NCBI GenBank assembly: GCA_965223485.1
Contig: OZ244993.1
Span: 3,038,001 to 3,102,000 of the forward strand
Direction: 5' to 3'
DNA length: 64,000 nucleotides
Source: VXPQ01 sp965223485
GTDB taxonomy: Bacteria > Bacteroidota > Rhodothermia > Rhodothermales > VXPQ01
Below, piece after piece: positions 23,802-32,383 of this stretch; the stretch's first letter is position 1, and each line of letters starts with the position of its first letter. Under the pieces are notes generated by a model. That model was not told the DNA's origin, searched no databases, and saw only the letters and a list, made by a program, of their open reading frames with translations. The position numbers were made by a program, and so were the translations under genes.

Positions 23802-25067
23802 TCACCCCACCAACCCCTGCACCACCGAATCGCACACCATTTTTCCTGCATCCGTGAGGCACAGGCGGCCGCTCCCGGACCATTCGATATACCCTTCGTC
23901 CTCGAGTGAGGTAAGCAAATCGGACTTGTCGCATAAAAGATCCATGCCGTAAATCCGTTTCAGCCGGGGCGCATCCAGCCCATCCGAGGTGCGCAGCCGC
24001 AGAAAGATATATTCGTTCGCCAGCATCTCCAGGGACAAAGCATCCTCGCCCCCTACAGGAGGTACGCGTTGCTCTACCAGCGCTTCGTACTTCCGGAGAT
24101 TGGACTCGTTGCGCCAGCGCCGGGCGCCTGTACCTGTTTTGTGGACCGATCCGTTTTCCGTACCCGCCTGGACGGCTCCATTCGTCGTTTCATGCTTCCC
24201 CTCCGCCCTGGGCTGTCGGGCAGATTCCGACGCTATGCCCTCCTTGTCTCGCCCACCCCACCAGAACGAGTGGGCGGACGGTCCGAACCCGAGGTAATTG
24301 GCATGCCGCCAGTACGCCTCGTTGTGACGGGATCGCTTGCCCGGCAGCGCAAAGCTTGATATTTCGTAGTGTTCGTAGCCTCGCTCCCGCAGAAAATCCA
24401 TCGTAAACCGGTATCTCGCTGCGAATTCCTCATCCGGGGCAGGCGTCACACGCCCTTGCGTCACCATCTTGTAGAGGGGCGTACGCTCCTCGATGGTCAA
24501 ACCATACGTGGAGAGGTGCGGCACGCCCAGCCGGGTCAGTTTCTGCACATTGGCGCACCAGTATTCCTCCGGCTGATCGGGAATGCCGAAGATGAGATCG
24601 GCGGACAGGTTGTCGAAACCCGCCTCCTGCGCCCGTTCTATGGCCTGCACGGCTTGTTCCGGCGTATGGCTCCGGTTCAGAAACGTCAGGTCTGTCTCGT
24701 AAAAGGATTGTACGCCGATGCTCAGCCGGTCGAATCCGAGGGAGCGAAGCGTGCGCAGATAGCCGGGCGCCGCATCGTCCGGGTTCATCTCCAGCGTCGT
24801 TTCGCACACGTCGCCGGTCCGGAAAGAACGGTGGATCGTATCCAGCAAACCGGCCAGATCGCGGGTCGCCATAAGCGACGGAGTGCCGCCCCCTAAGTAG
24901 ATGGTTTCGATGGGTTCGCGCCCGGCATATTCCGCCGCGTAATGCGCCAGCTCGGTATGCATGGCCTTCAGAAAAGGCGCCCGCGACGATTTCGTCGTCG
25001 TAAAATAGAAATCGCAGTAGATGCAGCGTTGCGTGCAGAAAGGGATATGAAGATATAGGGACGCCAC
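23802..25067 (-). CDS. hemW: HemW-like radical SAM protein (coproporphyrinogen oxidase-like)
   Basis: A 421-residue radical SAM protein. The cluster motif CTQRCIYC uses C11, C15 and C18. YLGGGTPSL, TLEMNPDD, LSIGVQSF, STYGLTIEERTPL and YEISSFALPG all match HemW, a haem chaperone or haem-binding relative of HemN. A stretch at about residues 272-316, rich in Gly/Glu/Thr, is inserted after GPSAHSFWWGG, where most HemW proteins go straight on; the enzyme core is otherwise complete. The gene sits at the edge of the accessory region, its stop 25 bases from the SHDCDI fragment. Confidence 0.9.
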   Translation of the reverse strand: MASLYLHIPFCTQRCIYCDFYFTTTKSSRAPFLKAMHTELAHYAAEYAGREPIETIYLGGGTPSLMATRDLAGLLDTIHRSFRTGDVCETTLEMNPDDAAPGYLRTLRSLGFDRLSIGVQSFYETDLTFLNRSHTPEQAVQAIERAQEAGFDNLSADLIFGIPDQPEEYWCANVQKLTRLGVPHLSTYGLTIEERTPLYKMVTQGRVTPAPDEEFAARYRFTMDFLRERGYEHYEISSFALPGKRSRHNEAYWRHANYLGFGPSAHSFWWGGRDKEGIASESARQPRAEGKHETTNGAVQAGTENGSVHKTGTGARRWRNESNLRKYEALVEQRVPPVGGEDALSLEMLANEYIFLRLRTSDGLDAPRLKRIYGMDLLCDKSDLLTSLEDEGYIEWSGSGRLCLTDAGKMVCDSVVQGLVG

Positions 25068-25601
25068 TCAGAAGATGACCCCTATCCGGACGGGCAACAC
25101 AAAACCCAGCCCCTCGCCGCCGATGATAAGCGCCGGATTGATTTCGTAGAACACGGCGGATCCTCCAAACCCATGCGCCCGCCCAAGCCCGATATGAATG
25201 GTGGGGCCGCTGATGTCTTTGTTACCGGCGAGAGGCAGATACCCGCCCATGCCAAGGAAGATATACCCGGCGCGCAACCGGGTCGGGGGCGGAGTGATGA
25301 TGAGGGATATCTGCGGCTCGAAAAGATAATCGGCTCCGCGCCACCCTTTGAGCACAAACCCCGTGAAGCCGAGGTCCAGTGCGGTGGAAATGTCCGCGGT
25401 GATCGGCATGGAAGCACGACCCCGGATACCCAGGCCCACACCCTGCGGGGTGCTGTACAGGGCATTAAGACTCATGCCGTAGCGAGGGGACTTTGTCGGG
25501 GCTGCATCCTGGGCCTCATCCTGGGCCCAGGCGCGCGGTGCGGCGATCTGCATGGAAACCGCCCAGGCGGCAAGGACAAGCAGGAGGCGAACTGTCTTCA
25601 T
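25068..25601 (-). CDS. Secreted outer-membrane-like protein, unknown function
   Basis: A 177-residue protein from the ATG at 25601, with a clear signal peptide (MKTVRLLLVLAAWAVSMQ, cleavage near AWA-QDE). The mature part alternates short strands with Gly and aromatic residues (GMSLNALYSTPQGVGLGIRG, RAGYIFLGMGGYLPLAG) and ends in IGVIF, like small beta-barrel or barrel-associated proteins. I do not recognise a named family. It ends right where hemW starts, so the two may be co-transcribed. Confidence 0.7.
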   Translation of the reverse strand: MKTVRLLLVLAAWAVSMQIAAPRAWAQDEAQDAAPTKSPRYGMSLNALYSTPQGVGLGIRGRASMPITADISTALDLGFTGFVLKGWRGADYLFEPQISLIITPPPTRLRAGYIFLGMGGYLPLAGNKDISGPTIHIGLGRAHGFGGSAVFYEINPALIIGGEGLGFVLPVRIGVIF

Positions 25602-25694
25602 GGATCTGGTTGTGTCAGGGCTGTATGAACAGGCATTGTACGAACACGGGGCCATTCGTGTCGTTCATGGTTTTATGGTCAGAAGATAGCGGAT

Positions 25695-26483
25695 ATGAAG
25701 TTTATCGTTTGCATCAAACAAGTACCCGACGTGGCGTCTCCACTGCGTTTGCAGGAGGGGTGCATCGATGCGAGCGCCGGACGCATGGTGCTCAATGCGT
25801 ATGACGCCTCGGCGGCGGAAGGCGCCATCGCCTTTACCGAAAAATACGGAGGCGAGGTACACGCCGTGCTGGTAGGCCCACCCGAGGCGCAGGAAACGCT
25901 GCGCAAGGTGCTTGCTATGGGGGCTGCATCGGCCGTGCATATCCGGATCAAGGACAAGACCGGGACTGTGCCGGGCGCCCTTCCCCACGCACGGGCCTGT
26001 GCACAGATTCTTGCAGATCATTTCAGCAAGGAGACGTTCGACGTGATTGCGTGCGGCAAGCAGGCACAGGACACCGACGAAGGATTGACGCCCGCCATGC
26101 TCGCCGAGTTACTGGACCTGCCCTTCGTCGGGAATGTGATCGCACTGGATATGGATAGCGACGATCCTGGCAAAGGCCAACTCCTTGTGACCAGACAAGC
26201 GGACACAAATCAGGAAATTACGTGCATAGAGACGCCGTGCGTAGTGTCTTGCTCCAACAATATGTGCGATCCGCGCATTCCGAATATAAAGGGGATCATG
26301 GGGGCGCGGAAGAAGCCGCTCGACGTGAAGATCGTATCGCTGCCCGCCGGATTACCCGGAATGCATGTCCTGCGCTACGAAGCCATGCCCGGCCGGGCGC
26401 CGGTGCGTATGCTGGAAGAAGCGTGGGATGAAGCGGTCGGGACCCTTGTACCTTTCGTAAAAAGCGGCCCGCCCGCAGCATAG
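25695..26483 (+). CDS. etfB: Electron transfer flavoprotein subunit beta
   Basis: A 262-residue EtfB. The start MKFIVCIKQVPD and NAYDASAAEGAIAF are typical, as are DVIACGKQAQDTDEGLTPAMLAE in the AMP/nucleotide part and the IKGIMGARKKPLDV C-terminal loop. EtfB with EtfA shuttles electrons from acyl-CoA and related dehydrogenases to the quinone pool. The alpha gene starts 1 base after the stop. The gene diverges from the secreted-protein gene at 25068-25601. Confidence 0.95.
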   Translation: MKFIVCIKQVPDVASPLRLQEGCIDASAGRMVLNAYDASAAEGAIAFTEKYGGEVHAVLVGPPEAQETLRKVLAMGAASAVHIRIKDKTGTVPGALPHARACAQILADHFSKETFDVIACGKQAQDTDEGLTPAMLAELLDLPFVGNVIALDMDSDDPGKGQLLVTRQADTNQEITCIETPCVVSCSNNMCDPRIPNIKGIMGARKKPLDVKIVSLPAGLPGMHVLRYEAMPGRAPVRMLEEAWDEAVGTLVPFVKSGPPAA

Positions 26484-26484
26484 G

Positions 26485-27504
26485 ATGGCGCGCTTGCTTA
26501 CATTTGCCGAAATCCGTGCCGGCCGCATCACGCGCCTGTCGTTGGAAGCGCTCTCGCGCTGCCGGGATATCGCCAGGATGCGTCGTGGGGACACCGTGGG
26601 GGCCGCTATCGTGTCCGACAACCCCCGTGCGTACTTCGAGGAACTGGCTCGTTACGGAGCAGAGGAGGTGTTCGCCGTACCCCATACGGTGTTTGCTTCT
26701 CGCCCCCAGGCGCCACAGGGCGCCCCCTTGACCGCGGCGCTTGCCGGTATTATCGAACAGGCTGCCCCCGATGTGGTAGTGCTGCCCTCCGGGGAAACCG
26801 TGAAGGAAATCCTGGGGGCGCTGGCCGTACGGGTTTCTGCACCGGCGATCCCCGACGTATCAGGCTTCGACGTGCTGGATGGTGCGGTGGATGCGCAACG
26901 CCCCGTGTTCACCGCCGGCTTCATGGCTCATGTCCGGGCGGAAGGCGCCCCCGTGCTGGTTTCGCTGCGAGCCGGCTCGTATGCCGCCTCCGAAAAACCG
27001 GCGCCGTCCCCTTTGCGCATCCGGAATGTCCCGTTCACACTCGATGCAAAGGTTTCCGGGAAGACGTACAAGGCGTTGCACGAAGCAGTGACGGCGGCTT
27101 CCGGGGAAATTGATTTGTCGGAAGCATCTGTGGTGGTGGCCGCAGGGCGTGGGGTGCGCGACGAAAAAGGCAAACGGCTGGTCGAAGAACTTGCGGCGCT
27201 GCTCGGAGCAGCAATCGGTTCGTCGCGGGGCGCTATCGAGGCTGGACTCTTCCCCCCCTCATTCCTGATTGGCCAAACCGGCAAAACCGTTTCCCCGGAC
27301 GTGTACGTTGCGATCGGAATATCGGGCGCCCTGCAGCACATGGCGGGGATGTCCGGTAGCCGAACCGTGATCGCCATTAACAAGGACGCTGACGCGCCCG
27401 TTTTTCGCCATGCGACCTACGGGATCGCAGGCGATCTGTATGAGGTTCTGCCCGCCTTTATCGAGGCATTGAAGCAAAAAGCCTCAACAGTCGACCCAGT
27501 GTAG
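26485..27504 (+). CDS. etfA: Electron transfer flavoprotein subunit alpha
   Basis: A 339-residue EtfA. The N-terminal domain is more diverged (VGAAIVSDNPRAYFEELARYGAEEVFAV). The C-terminal FAD domain is classical: VVVAAGRGVRDEKG, GSSRGAIEAGLFPPSFLIGQ, KTVSPDVYVAIGISGALQHM and SRTVIAINKDADAPVF. It forms the ETF heterodimer with the upstream EtfB, and translation is coupled. Nothing is odd about it. Confidence 0.95.
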   Translation: MARLLTFAEIRAGRITRLSLEALSRCRDIARMRRGDTVGAAIVSDNPRAYFEELARYGAEEVFAVPHTVFASRPQAPQGAPLTAALAGIIEQAAPDVVVLPSGETVKEILGALAVRVSAPAIPDVSGFDVLDGAVDAQRPVFTAGFMAHVRAEGAPVLVSLRAGSYAASEKPAPSPLRIRNVPFTLDAKVSGKTYKALHEAVTAASGEIDLSEASVVVAAGRGVRDEKGKRLVEELAALLGAAIGSSRGAIEAGLFPPSFLIGQTGKTVSPDVYVAIGISGALQHMAGMSGSRTVIAINKDADAPVFRHATYGIAGDLYEVLPAFIEALKQKASTVDPV

Positions 27505-27603
27505 CAAACGGGTAAAGAGATACGCAATGACGTGAGCGACAGAGCACGCACAGTACGGGTTCCGTTGCGTTCTCTTTCAAGGCAATACCCGGTTTGCCGG
27601 GGC

Positions 27604-27942
27604 TCATGCCCCCGCCTTCTTGCGCGGCCGGGACGGGGTCTTTGTTGCGCTCAGCGACACGTACACGCGGAATATCTTCGGTTTGTCCGTCTTGCGAGCA
27701 GCGATCCTGCAATACCTGCCCGGCTTCTCAGCATGACGTTCGAGGTAGGAACGCAGGTTGGTCACATCCGTCGTGGAACACGGCTCAATGCGGAGCACCT
27801 TGTCGCCTTTGAGTCCTTCGAGATGCTTGATCAGTGGCGCAAATCTGGAAACGCGGCCAGGGACCGGTTGGGGTTTGGAGCGCAGTTTGCTCAGAAGCGC
27901 GTCGGCCTCGTCCTTGTATATGGTCGTTGTGTAGAATGCCAT
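27604..27942 (-). CDS. Small basic protein, paralogue family A1
   Basis: A 112-residue basic protein with no family I recognise. It opens MAFYTTTIYKDEADALLSKL, then has a GRVSRFAPLIKHLEGLKGD block, VLRI, a TDVTNLRSYL helix and a terminal strand KIFRVYVSL with a Lys/Arg tail (SRPRKKAGA). The same layout recurs in the proteins at 27990-28280 and 28672-28980. The charge suggests nucleic-acid binding, but this is inference. It converges on etfA. Confidence 0.65.
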   Translation of the reverse strand: MAFYTTTIYKDEADALLSKLRSKPQPVPGRVSRFAPLIKHLEGLKGDKVLRIEPCSTTDVTNLRSYLERHAEKPGRYCRIAARKTDKPKIFRVYVSLSATKTPSRPRKKAGA

Positions 27943-27989
27943 AGGAGAAAGATGGTTGTGTAATTAAGAAACAAGGCGTTCCCGCACTA

Positions 27990-28280
27990 TCAGGAAGCAA
28001 GAAAAACAAATCCTGCAAAGGCGCCCTCTTTACCGGTTGACGCCGTCTTGAGCACATACTTGTTTTCAAATTTTTTCCGAAGATATGTGCGCAACGGCTG
28101 CACCTCTTTCTTTTCCAGTCTGACCTTGAGCACCGTGTCACCCGTCAGGCGCTCCGCAGCCCGCCCGATGGAATCGTACTTGGAAGAACGACCCCTCCTC
28201 ACGGCGCCGGACATTTCTGCCTGTGCTTGTTCGGAAGACAGAACCTCGACGGAAAATTGGCCGGCTTTTTTCTTTGCCAT
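27990..28280 (-). CDS. Small basic protein, paralogue family A2 (most diverged copy)
   Basis: A 96-residue protein from the ATG at 28280 (MAKKKAGQFSVEVLSSEQAQ). It shares GRSSKYDSIGRAAERLTGDTVLKV with GRSSKFDPLVKHIEALSGSDVLRI of the copy at 28672, and a PLRTYLRKKF helix in the same position. The N-terminus and the final strand (GAFAGFVFLAS) are different. The frame upstream of 28280 is AT-rich and not coding-like. It is in the same direction as A1, 47 bases upstream of it, so the two may be an operon. Confidence 0.62.
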   Translation of the reverse strand: MAKKKAGQFSVEVLSSEQAQAEMSGAVRRGRSSKYDSIGRAAERLTGDTVLKVRLEKKEVQPLRTYLRKKFENKYVLKTASTGKEGAFAGFVFLAS

Positions 28281-28671
28281 TGTGCAGTGTGAGGTTGGTG
28301 GGAGTTGACGATGAATTGCGAATAGTAAAGACACAAAAAACGGAGCAACTTTACGAATGTCCCCACATCCCGCAGGATCCGTCTTGTTGGTAAAATCCCT
28401 CCGTGGCTTATGAGTATAACTAACGAAATGCAAATACACAAGACAATAATTCATCGACCACAAGAAATAATTTTGATTACTCGAAATAGACGAACTCTCT
28501 GCGTCCTTGCACCACATGCCTCACATACCTATATTACCGGAAAATAAGCGGTGGTTTGACGCATTTTCGAATGCGCGATAAGGCCAATGGAATTGTTCCA
28601 TCAAGGCTGTTTTCGCTCATTAACCGTCACTTGGGTTCGCATTTTCCTTATCATTACACCAGCCACCTGCT
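28281..28671. other. 391-base AT-rich divergent gap
   Basis: This intergenic stretch is clearly more AT-rich than its surroundings and separates the oppositely oriented paralogues A2 and A3. It must hold both promoters, but none is convincing. A TTCG-loop hairpin (CGCATT at 28560-28565, AATGCG at 28570-28575) is present. No gene is supportable. Confidence 0.4.
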
Positions 28672-28980
28672 ATGACATTCTATACAACGACCATATACAA
28701 GGACGAGGCCGACGCGCTTCTGAGCAAGCTCCGTTCCAGAACCGACCCGGGCCCGGGGCGCAGTTCCAAATTCGATCCGCTCGTAAAGCATATTGAAGCG
28801 CTATCAGGTAGCGATGTGCTGCGCATAGAGGCGCTATCCGTAACGGACGTAACGAACCTGCGGGGCTATGTAGCGCGCAACGTCAAGGGGGGCAAGCAGT
28901 TGAAGGTCCAATCCCGGCGGCTGCGCGGTCCGGACGCGAAAAAAATCCGCGTGTATGTTTCCCGCGCAAAACAGAAATAA
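28672..28980 (+). CDS. Small basic protein, paralogue family A3
   Basis: A 102-residue basic protein whose start, MTFYTTTIYKDEADALLSKL, is almost identical to A1 at 27604-27942. It shares GRSSKFDPLVKHIEALSGSD, VLRIEAL, TDVTNLRGYV and the last strand KKIRVYVSRAK. Predicted structure is alpha/beta with a strongly positive surface. Three copies within 1.4 kb on both strands indicate local duplication and inversion. Function unknown. Confidence 0.68.
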   Translation: MTFYTTTIYKDEADALLSKLRSRTDPGPGRSSKFDPLVKHIEALSGSDVLRIEALSVTDVTNLRGYVARNVKGGKQLKVQSRRLRGPDAKKIRVYVSRAKQK

Positions 28981-28999
28981 CATTCTGCAGATTGTGCCC

Positions 29000-29509
29000 A
29001 TGACGCGATATATTGCCCTTTTCCTGCTGGCCATAACGATCGCGGCGTGCGGCAACGAGTCGTCTTCCCGCGCCACAGAATACGCAGAAGAAAACTTCCC
29101 TCCCATCCCGTTCCGGGATGACGGCGACCTGACGTTTTTTCGAGGCGGAGAAGAGATTGTCACCATCGACATAGAAATCGCCGAGTCGGACTCCGCGCGC
29201 ATACGGGGACTTATGCAACGACCTTCCCTGCCTGAAAAAAGCGGTATGCTTTTTCTTTTCGAGCGGGAAACAATGCAGATCTTCCACATGTCGAACACGC
29301 CGCTCGCACTGGACTTGCTATTCACGGGAAGCGACTCTGCGGTAGTCGATATCGACAAATACAACCGCCCCTTCACATCCACCCTCATCCGCTCGGACGC
29401 TCCGGCACAGTATGTCATCGAGGTACCGGCGGGGTTCGCGGATCGCTACGGCCTTGTGGAAGGTGAGCGGGTGTACTGGACTCGACACGATGCGGACGCC
29501 GGCTTGTAG
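29000..29509 (+). CDS. DUF192 lipoprotein
   Basis: A 169-residue protein from the ATG at 29000. It has a lipoprotein signal (MTRYIALFLLAITIAAC; lipobox Cys 17) and a DUF192 domain: ARIRGLMQRPSLPEKSGMLF, then FHMSNTPLALDLLF and YVIEVPAGFADRYGLVEG. DUF192 proteins are small beta-barrel-like extracytoplasmic proteins of uncertain role. Starts further upstream lie inside the preceding gene and would remove the signal peptide from the N-terminus. Confidence 0.88.
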   Translation: MTRYIALFLLAITIAACGNESSSRATEYAEENFPPIPFRDDGDLTFFRGGEEIVTIDIEIAESDSARIRGLMQRPSLPEKSGMLFLFERETMQIFHMSNTPLALDLLFTGSDSAVVDIDKYNRPFTSTLIRSDAPAQYVIEVPAGFADRYGLVEGERVYWTRHDADAGL

Positions 29510-29551
29510 CGGAAGCATACGCCCAAGCCCTTCCTCCATCCCCGAACCGGA

Positions 29552-29887
29552 TTATAGCCCGAAACTCTCGCCGCATGCGCAGGTCCGTGCCGCTTGCGGA
29601 TTGGTAAAATAAAACCCGTTGCCTTCGAGGCCGTCCGTAAAATCAAGCTCGGCGCCATCCAGGCAAGCAGCGCTGCGCCGATCAAGGACGACGGATAACC
29701 CGTCCACCCGGATCACCCGGTCGCCTTGCTGCCGGACCGTATCCCAGCCCAGATCGTACGTAAGGCCCGAGCATCCTCCTGGAACTACGACAACCCGCAG
29801 CATGATTGCGGACAAATCCACTCCCTCTCCTTCGGCAACGGTGAGGAGTTGCGCCAGGGCGCGCTCGGTAATGCGTACAGCTTCCAT
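29552..29887 (-). CDS. A-type Fe-S carrier (HesB/IscA/SufA family)
   Basis: A 111-residue A-type carrier from the ATG at 29887 (MEAVRITERALAQL). The three cluster-binding cysteines are present: GGCSGL in the middle and CACG near the C-terminus (TCACGESFGL). GNGFYFTNPQA is typical of the family. It would take nascent clusters from the SufBCD scaffold to targets. It diverges from sufB with about 145 bases between, and they probably share a regulatory region. Confidence 0.9.
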   Translation of the reverse strand: MEAVRITERALAQLLTVAEGEGVDLSAIMLRVVVVPGGCSGLTYDLGWDTVRQQGDRVIRVDGLSVVLDRRSAACLDGAELDFTDGLEGNGFYFTNPQAARTCACGESFGL

Positions 29888-30031
29888 GGGAAAGACGGAT
29901 GCGATAAGTGGCAAGTCACATTAACACTCGGTGAAGACAGGAACGAAACGAACCCCTGCCGGGTTGCAAACGTACTTGCTTTTTCCTGTCCTTAGCGCGG
30001 TTCGCGCCCAACGCTTTCCCCTTGCTGATCC

Positions 30032-31498
30032 ATGCCCACCACGGAAACAGAGTTTCTGCACGAAGTCGCCGCCGGCGAGTACAAGTACGGCTGGGAAACG
30101 AACGTCGAGGCCGATACGATACCGAAAGGTCTTGACGAAGATGTCGTCCGTCTGATTTCCGCCAAGAAAGACGAACCGGAGTGGCTGCTTGCATGGCGCC
30201 TGCGGGCATGGCGGCATTGGGAAAAGCTGGCCTCCAACCCGGCGGAAAAGTACCCGCGCTGGCCGCATTTGAAGTATACGGAACCGGATTTCCGGAACAT
30301 CACGTATTACTCGTCGCCGAGCAAGAAGCCGCGGTATGAAAGCCTCGACGAGGTCGATGCGGATCTACTGGAAACGTTCAAGCGGCTGGGCATTCCACTG
30401 GCCGAGCAGGAGAAACTGGCGGGCGTAGCCGTGGATGCCGTACTCGATAGCGTGTCTGTCCACACGACCTTCAAGGAAGAACTGGCAGAACAGGGCATTA
30501 TCTTCTGCTCGTTTGGAGAAGCCGTGCAGGAGCATCCCGAACTGGTGCAGAAATACATGGGGTCCGTGGTGCCGTACACGGATAACTTCTATGCCGCGCT
30601 GAACGCTGCGGTGTTCTCCGACGGTTCCTTCTGCTACATCCCGAAAGGCGTCCGCTGTCCCATGGAGCTTTCGACGTATTTCCGGATCAATCAGGCAGGT
30701 ACGGGACAATTCGAGCGTACGCTCATCATCGCCGAAGAAGGCAGCTACGTAAGTTACCTCGAAGGCTGCACGGCCCCGATGCGCGATGAAAACCAGTTGC
30801 ATGCTGCGGTTGTGGAAATCGTCGCCGAGGCGCACGCGGAAGTAAAATACTCGACCATCCAAAACTGGTACCCCGGCGACAATGAGGGACGCGGGGGGGT
30901 GTTCAACTTTGTCACCAAGCGGGGCATCTGCAAGGGAGATCACGCCAAAATCTCCTGGACGCAGCTTGAAACCGGATCGGCCATCACATGGAAATACCCC
31001 AGCGTGATCCTGAAAGGAGACCGGTCGGTGGGAGAATTCTACTCGGTGGCTTTCACAAAAGGACGACAGCAGGCGGATACGGGCACCAAGATGGTGCATC
31101 TGGGGAAAAACACGAAAAGCACCATCATCTCGAAAGGGATATCCGGGGGGCGCAGTAATAATTCCTACAGGGGACTGGTGAAAATCAACAAGGGCGCCGA
31201 AAATGCGCGGAATTTCTCCCAATGCGACTCGATGCTGCTTGGAGACCGGTGCGGAGCGCATACCTTCCCCTACATAGAAATCAAAAATCCCTCGGCGCAG
31301 GTGGAACATGAAGCCACCACCTCGAAAATAGGCGAAGACCAGCTGTTCTACTGCTTCCAGCGCGGCATTGGCGAAGAAGCTGCAATCAAACTGATCGTCA
31401 ACGGATTTTGCAAGGAAATCCTTGCAAAACTTCCCATGGAGTTTGCCGTAGAGGCGCAAAAATTACTCGATATCGAGCTTGAAGGATCGGTGGGATAA
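30032..31498 (+). CDS. sufB: SufB, Fe-S scaffold subunit
   Basis: A 488-residue SufB. The N-terminal region (EFLHEVAAGEYKYGWETNVEADTIPKG) and the beta-helix core are recognisable: FCSFGEAVQEHPELVQKYMG, IPKGVRCPMELSTYFRIN, KYSTIQNWYPGD and RGGVFNFVTKRG. The C-terminal end (YCFQRGIGEEAAIKLIVNGF) is complete. SufB forms the SufBC2D scaffold on which new clusters are built. It is the first gene of sufBCDSE-DUF59. Confidence 0.96.
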   Translation: MPTTETEFLHEVAAGEYKYGWETNVEADTIPKGLDEDVVRLISAKKDEPEWLLAWRLRAWRHWEKLASNPAEKYPRWPHLKYTEPDFRNITYYSSPSKKPRYESLDEVDADLLETFKRLGIPLAEQEKLAGVAVDAVLDSVSVHTTFKEELAEQGIIFCSFGEAVQEHPELVQKYMGSVVPYTDNFYAALNAAVFSDGSFCYIPKGVRCPMELSTYFRINQAGTGQFERTLIIAEEGSYVSYLEGCTAPMRDENQLHAAVVEIVAEAHAEVKYSTIQNWYPGDNEGRGGVFNFVTKRGICKGDHAKISWTQLETGSAITWKYPSVILKGDRSVGEFYSVAFTKGRQQADTGTKMVHLGKNTKSTIISKGISGGRSNNSYRGLVKINKGAENARNFSQCDSMLLGDRCGAHTFPYIEIKNPSAQVEHEATTSKIGEDQLFYCFQRGIGEEAAIKLIVNGFCKEILAKLPMEFAVEAQKLLDIELEGSVG

Positions 31499-31581
31499 GC
31501 GACGCCGGCCGGTGATTCTTCCTGCATGGCGTCCAACGCCCTTTCATAAATAGCTACGCGAAACGCGAAAATCATTAAAAC

Positions 31582-32343
31582 ATGGCAATTCTTCAAATCA
31601 ATAATCTGCATGCCCGGATCGAGGAGCAGAACATCCTCAAGGGAGTCGATTTGGCTGTCGCCGCAGGCGAGGTGCATGCGATCATGGGGCCGAACGGGTC
31701 GGGGAAAAGTACGCTCGCATCGGTGCTCGCTGGACGAGAAGAATTCGAGGTGACGGACGGAAACGTCCTGTACCGGGGGCAAGACCTGCTGGAGATGGAA
31801 CCTGACGAACGCGCCCTCGAAGGCGTTTTTCTGGCCTTTCAATATCCGGTCGCACTACCGGGGGTCAGCATGAATAACTTCCTGCGGCAGGCGCTCAACC
31901 AGCAGCGGGAATACCGCGGAGAAGAGCCGCTTTCGGCAGGTGCTTTCCTGAAGCGAATGAAGGAATGCGCCGCCCTGGTGGATTTGGATCCGCAACTCAT
32001 GAGCCGTTCGGTAAACGACGGTTTCTCGGGCGGAGAGAAAAAACGAGGCGAGATTTTCCAACTCGCCATGCTCGAACCGCGCCTGGCTATCCTGGATGAA
32101 ACAGATTCGGGATTGGATATCGATGCATTGCGGACCGTTGCGGACGGCGTCAATGCGCTCCGGCGCAGCGACCGATCCTTTGTCGTCATTACCCATTACC
32201 AGCGGCTCCTCAACCACATCGTTCCCGACGCGGTTCACGTGATGGTGGATGGCCGCATCGTCAGGTCCGGAGACAAAGATCTTGCTCTTGAGCTGGAGGA
32301 AAAAGGATACGACTGGATTCGGGAAGAAGCGGTGGCGGTATAG
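31582..32343 (+). CDS. sufC: SufC, ATPase of the Suf scaffold
   Basis: A 253-residue ABC-type ATPase. Walker A is GPNGSGKST, the signature loop FSGGEKKR, Walker B LAILDETDSGLDID, and the H-loop serves VVITHYQRLL. The VHVMVDGRIVRSGDKDLALELEEKGYDW end is typical of SufC. It drives conformational change of the SufB-SufD dimer. There are 83 bases after sufB and 40 before sufD, all one direction. Confidence 0.96.
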   Translation: MAILQINNLHARIEEQNILKGVDLAVAAGEVHAIMGPNGSGKSTLASVLAGREEFEVTDGNVLYRGQDLLEMEPDERALEGVFLAFQYPVALPGVSMNNFLRQALNQQREYRGEEPLSAGAFLKRMKECAALVDLDPQLMSRSVNDGFSGGEKKRGEIFQLAMLEPRLAILDETDSGLDIDALRTVADGVNALRRSDRSFVVITHYQRLLNHIVPDAVHVMVDGRIVRSGDKDLALELEEKGYDWIREEAVAV

Positions 32344-32383
32344 GTCCGGCAACCGATCGTACACATTTTTACAGGTTGCAAAT

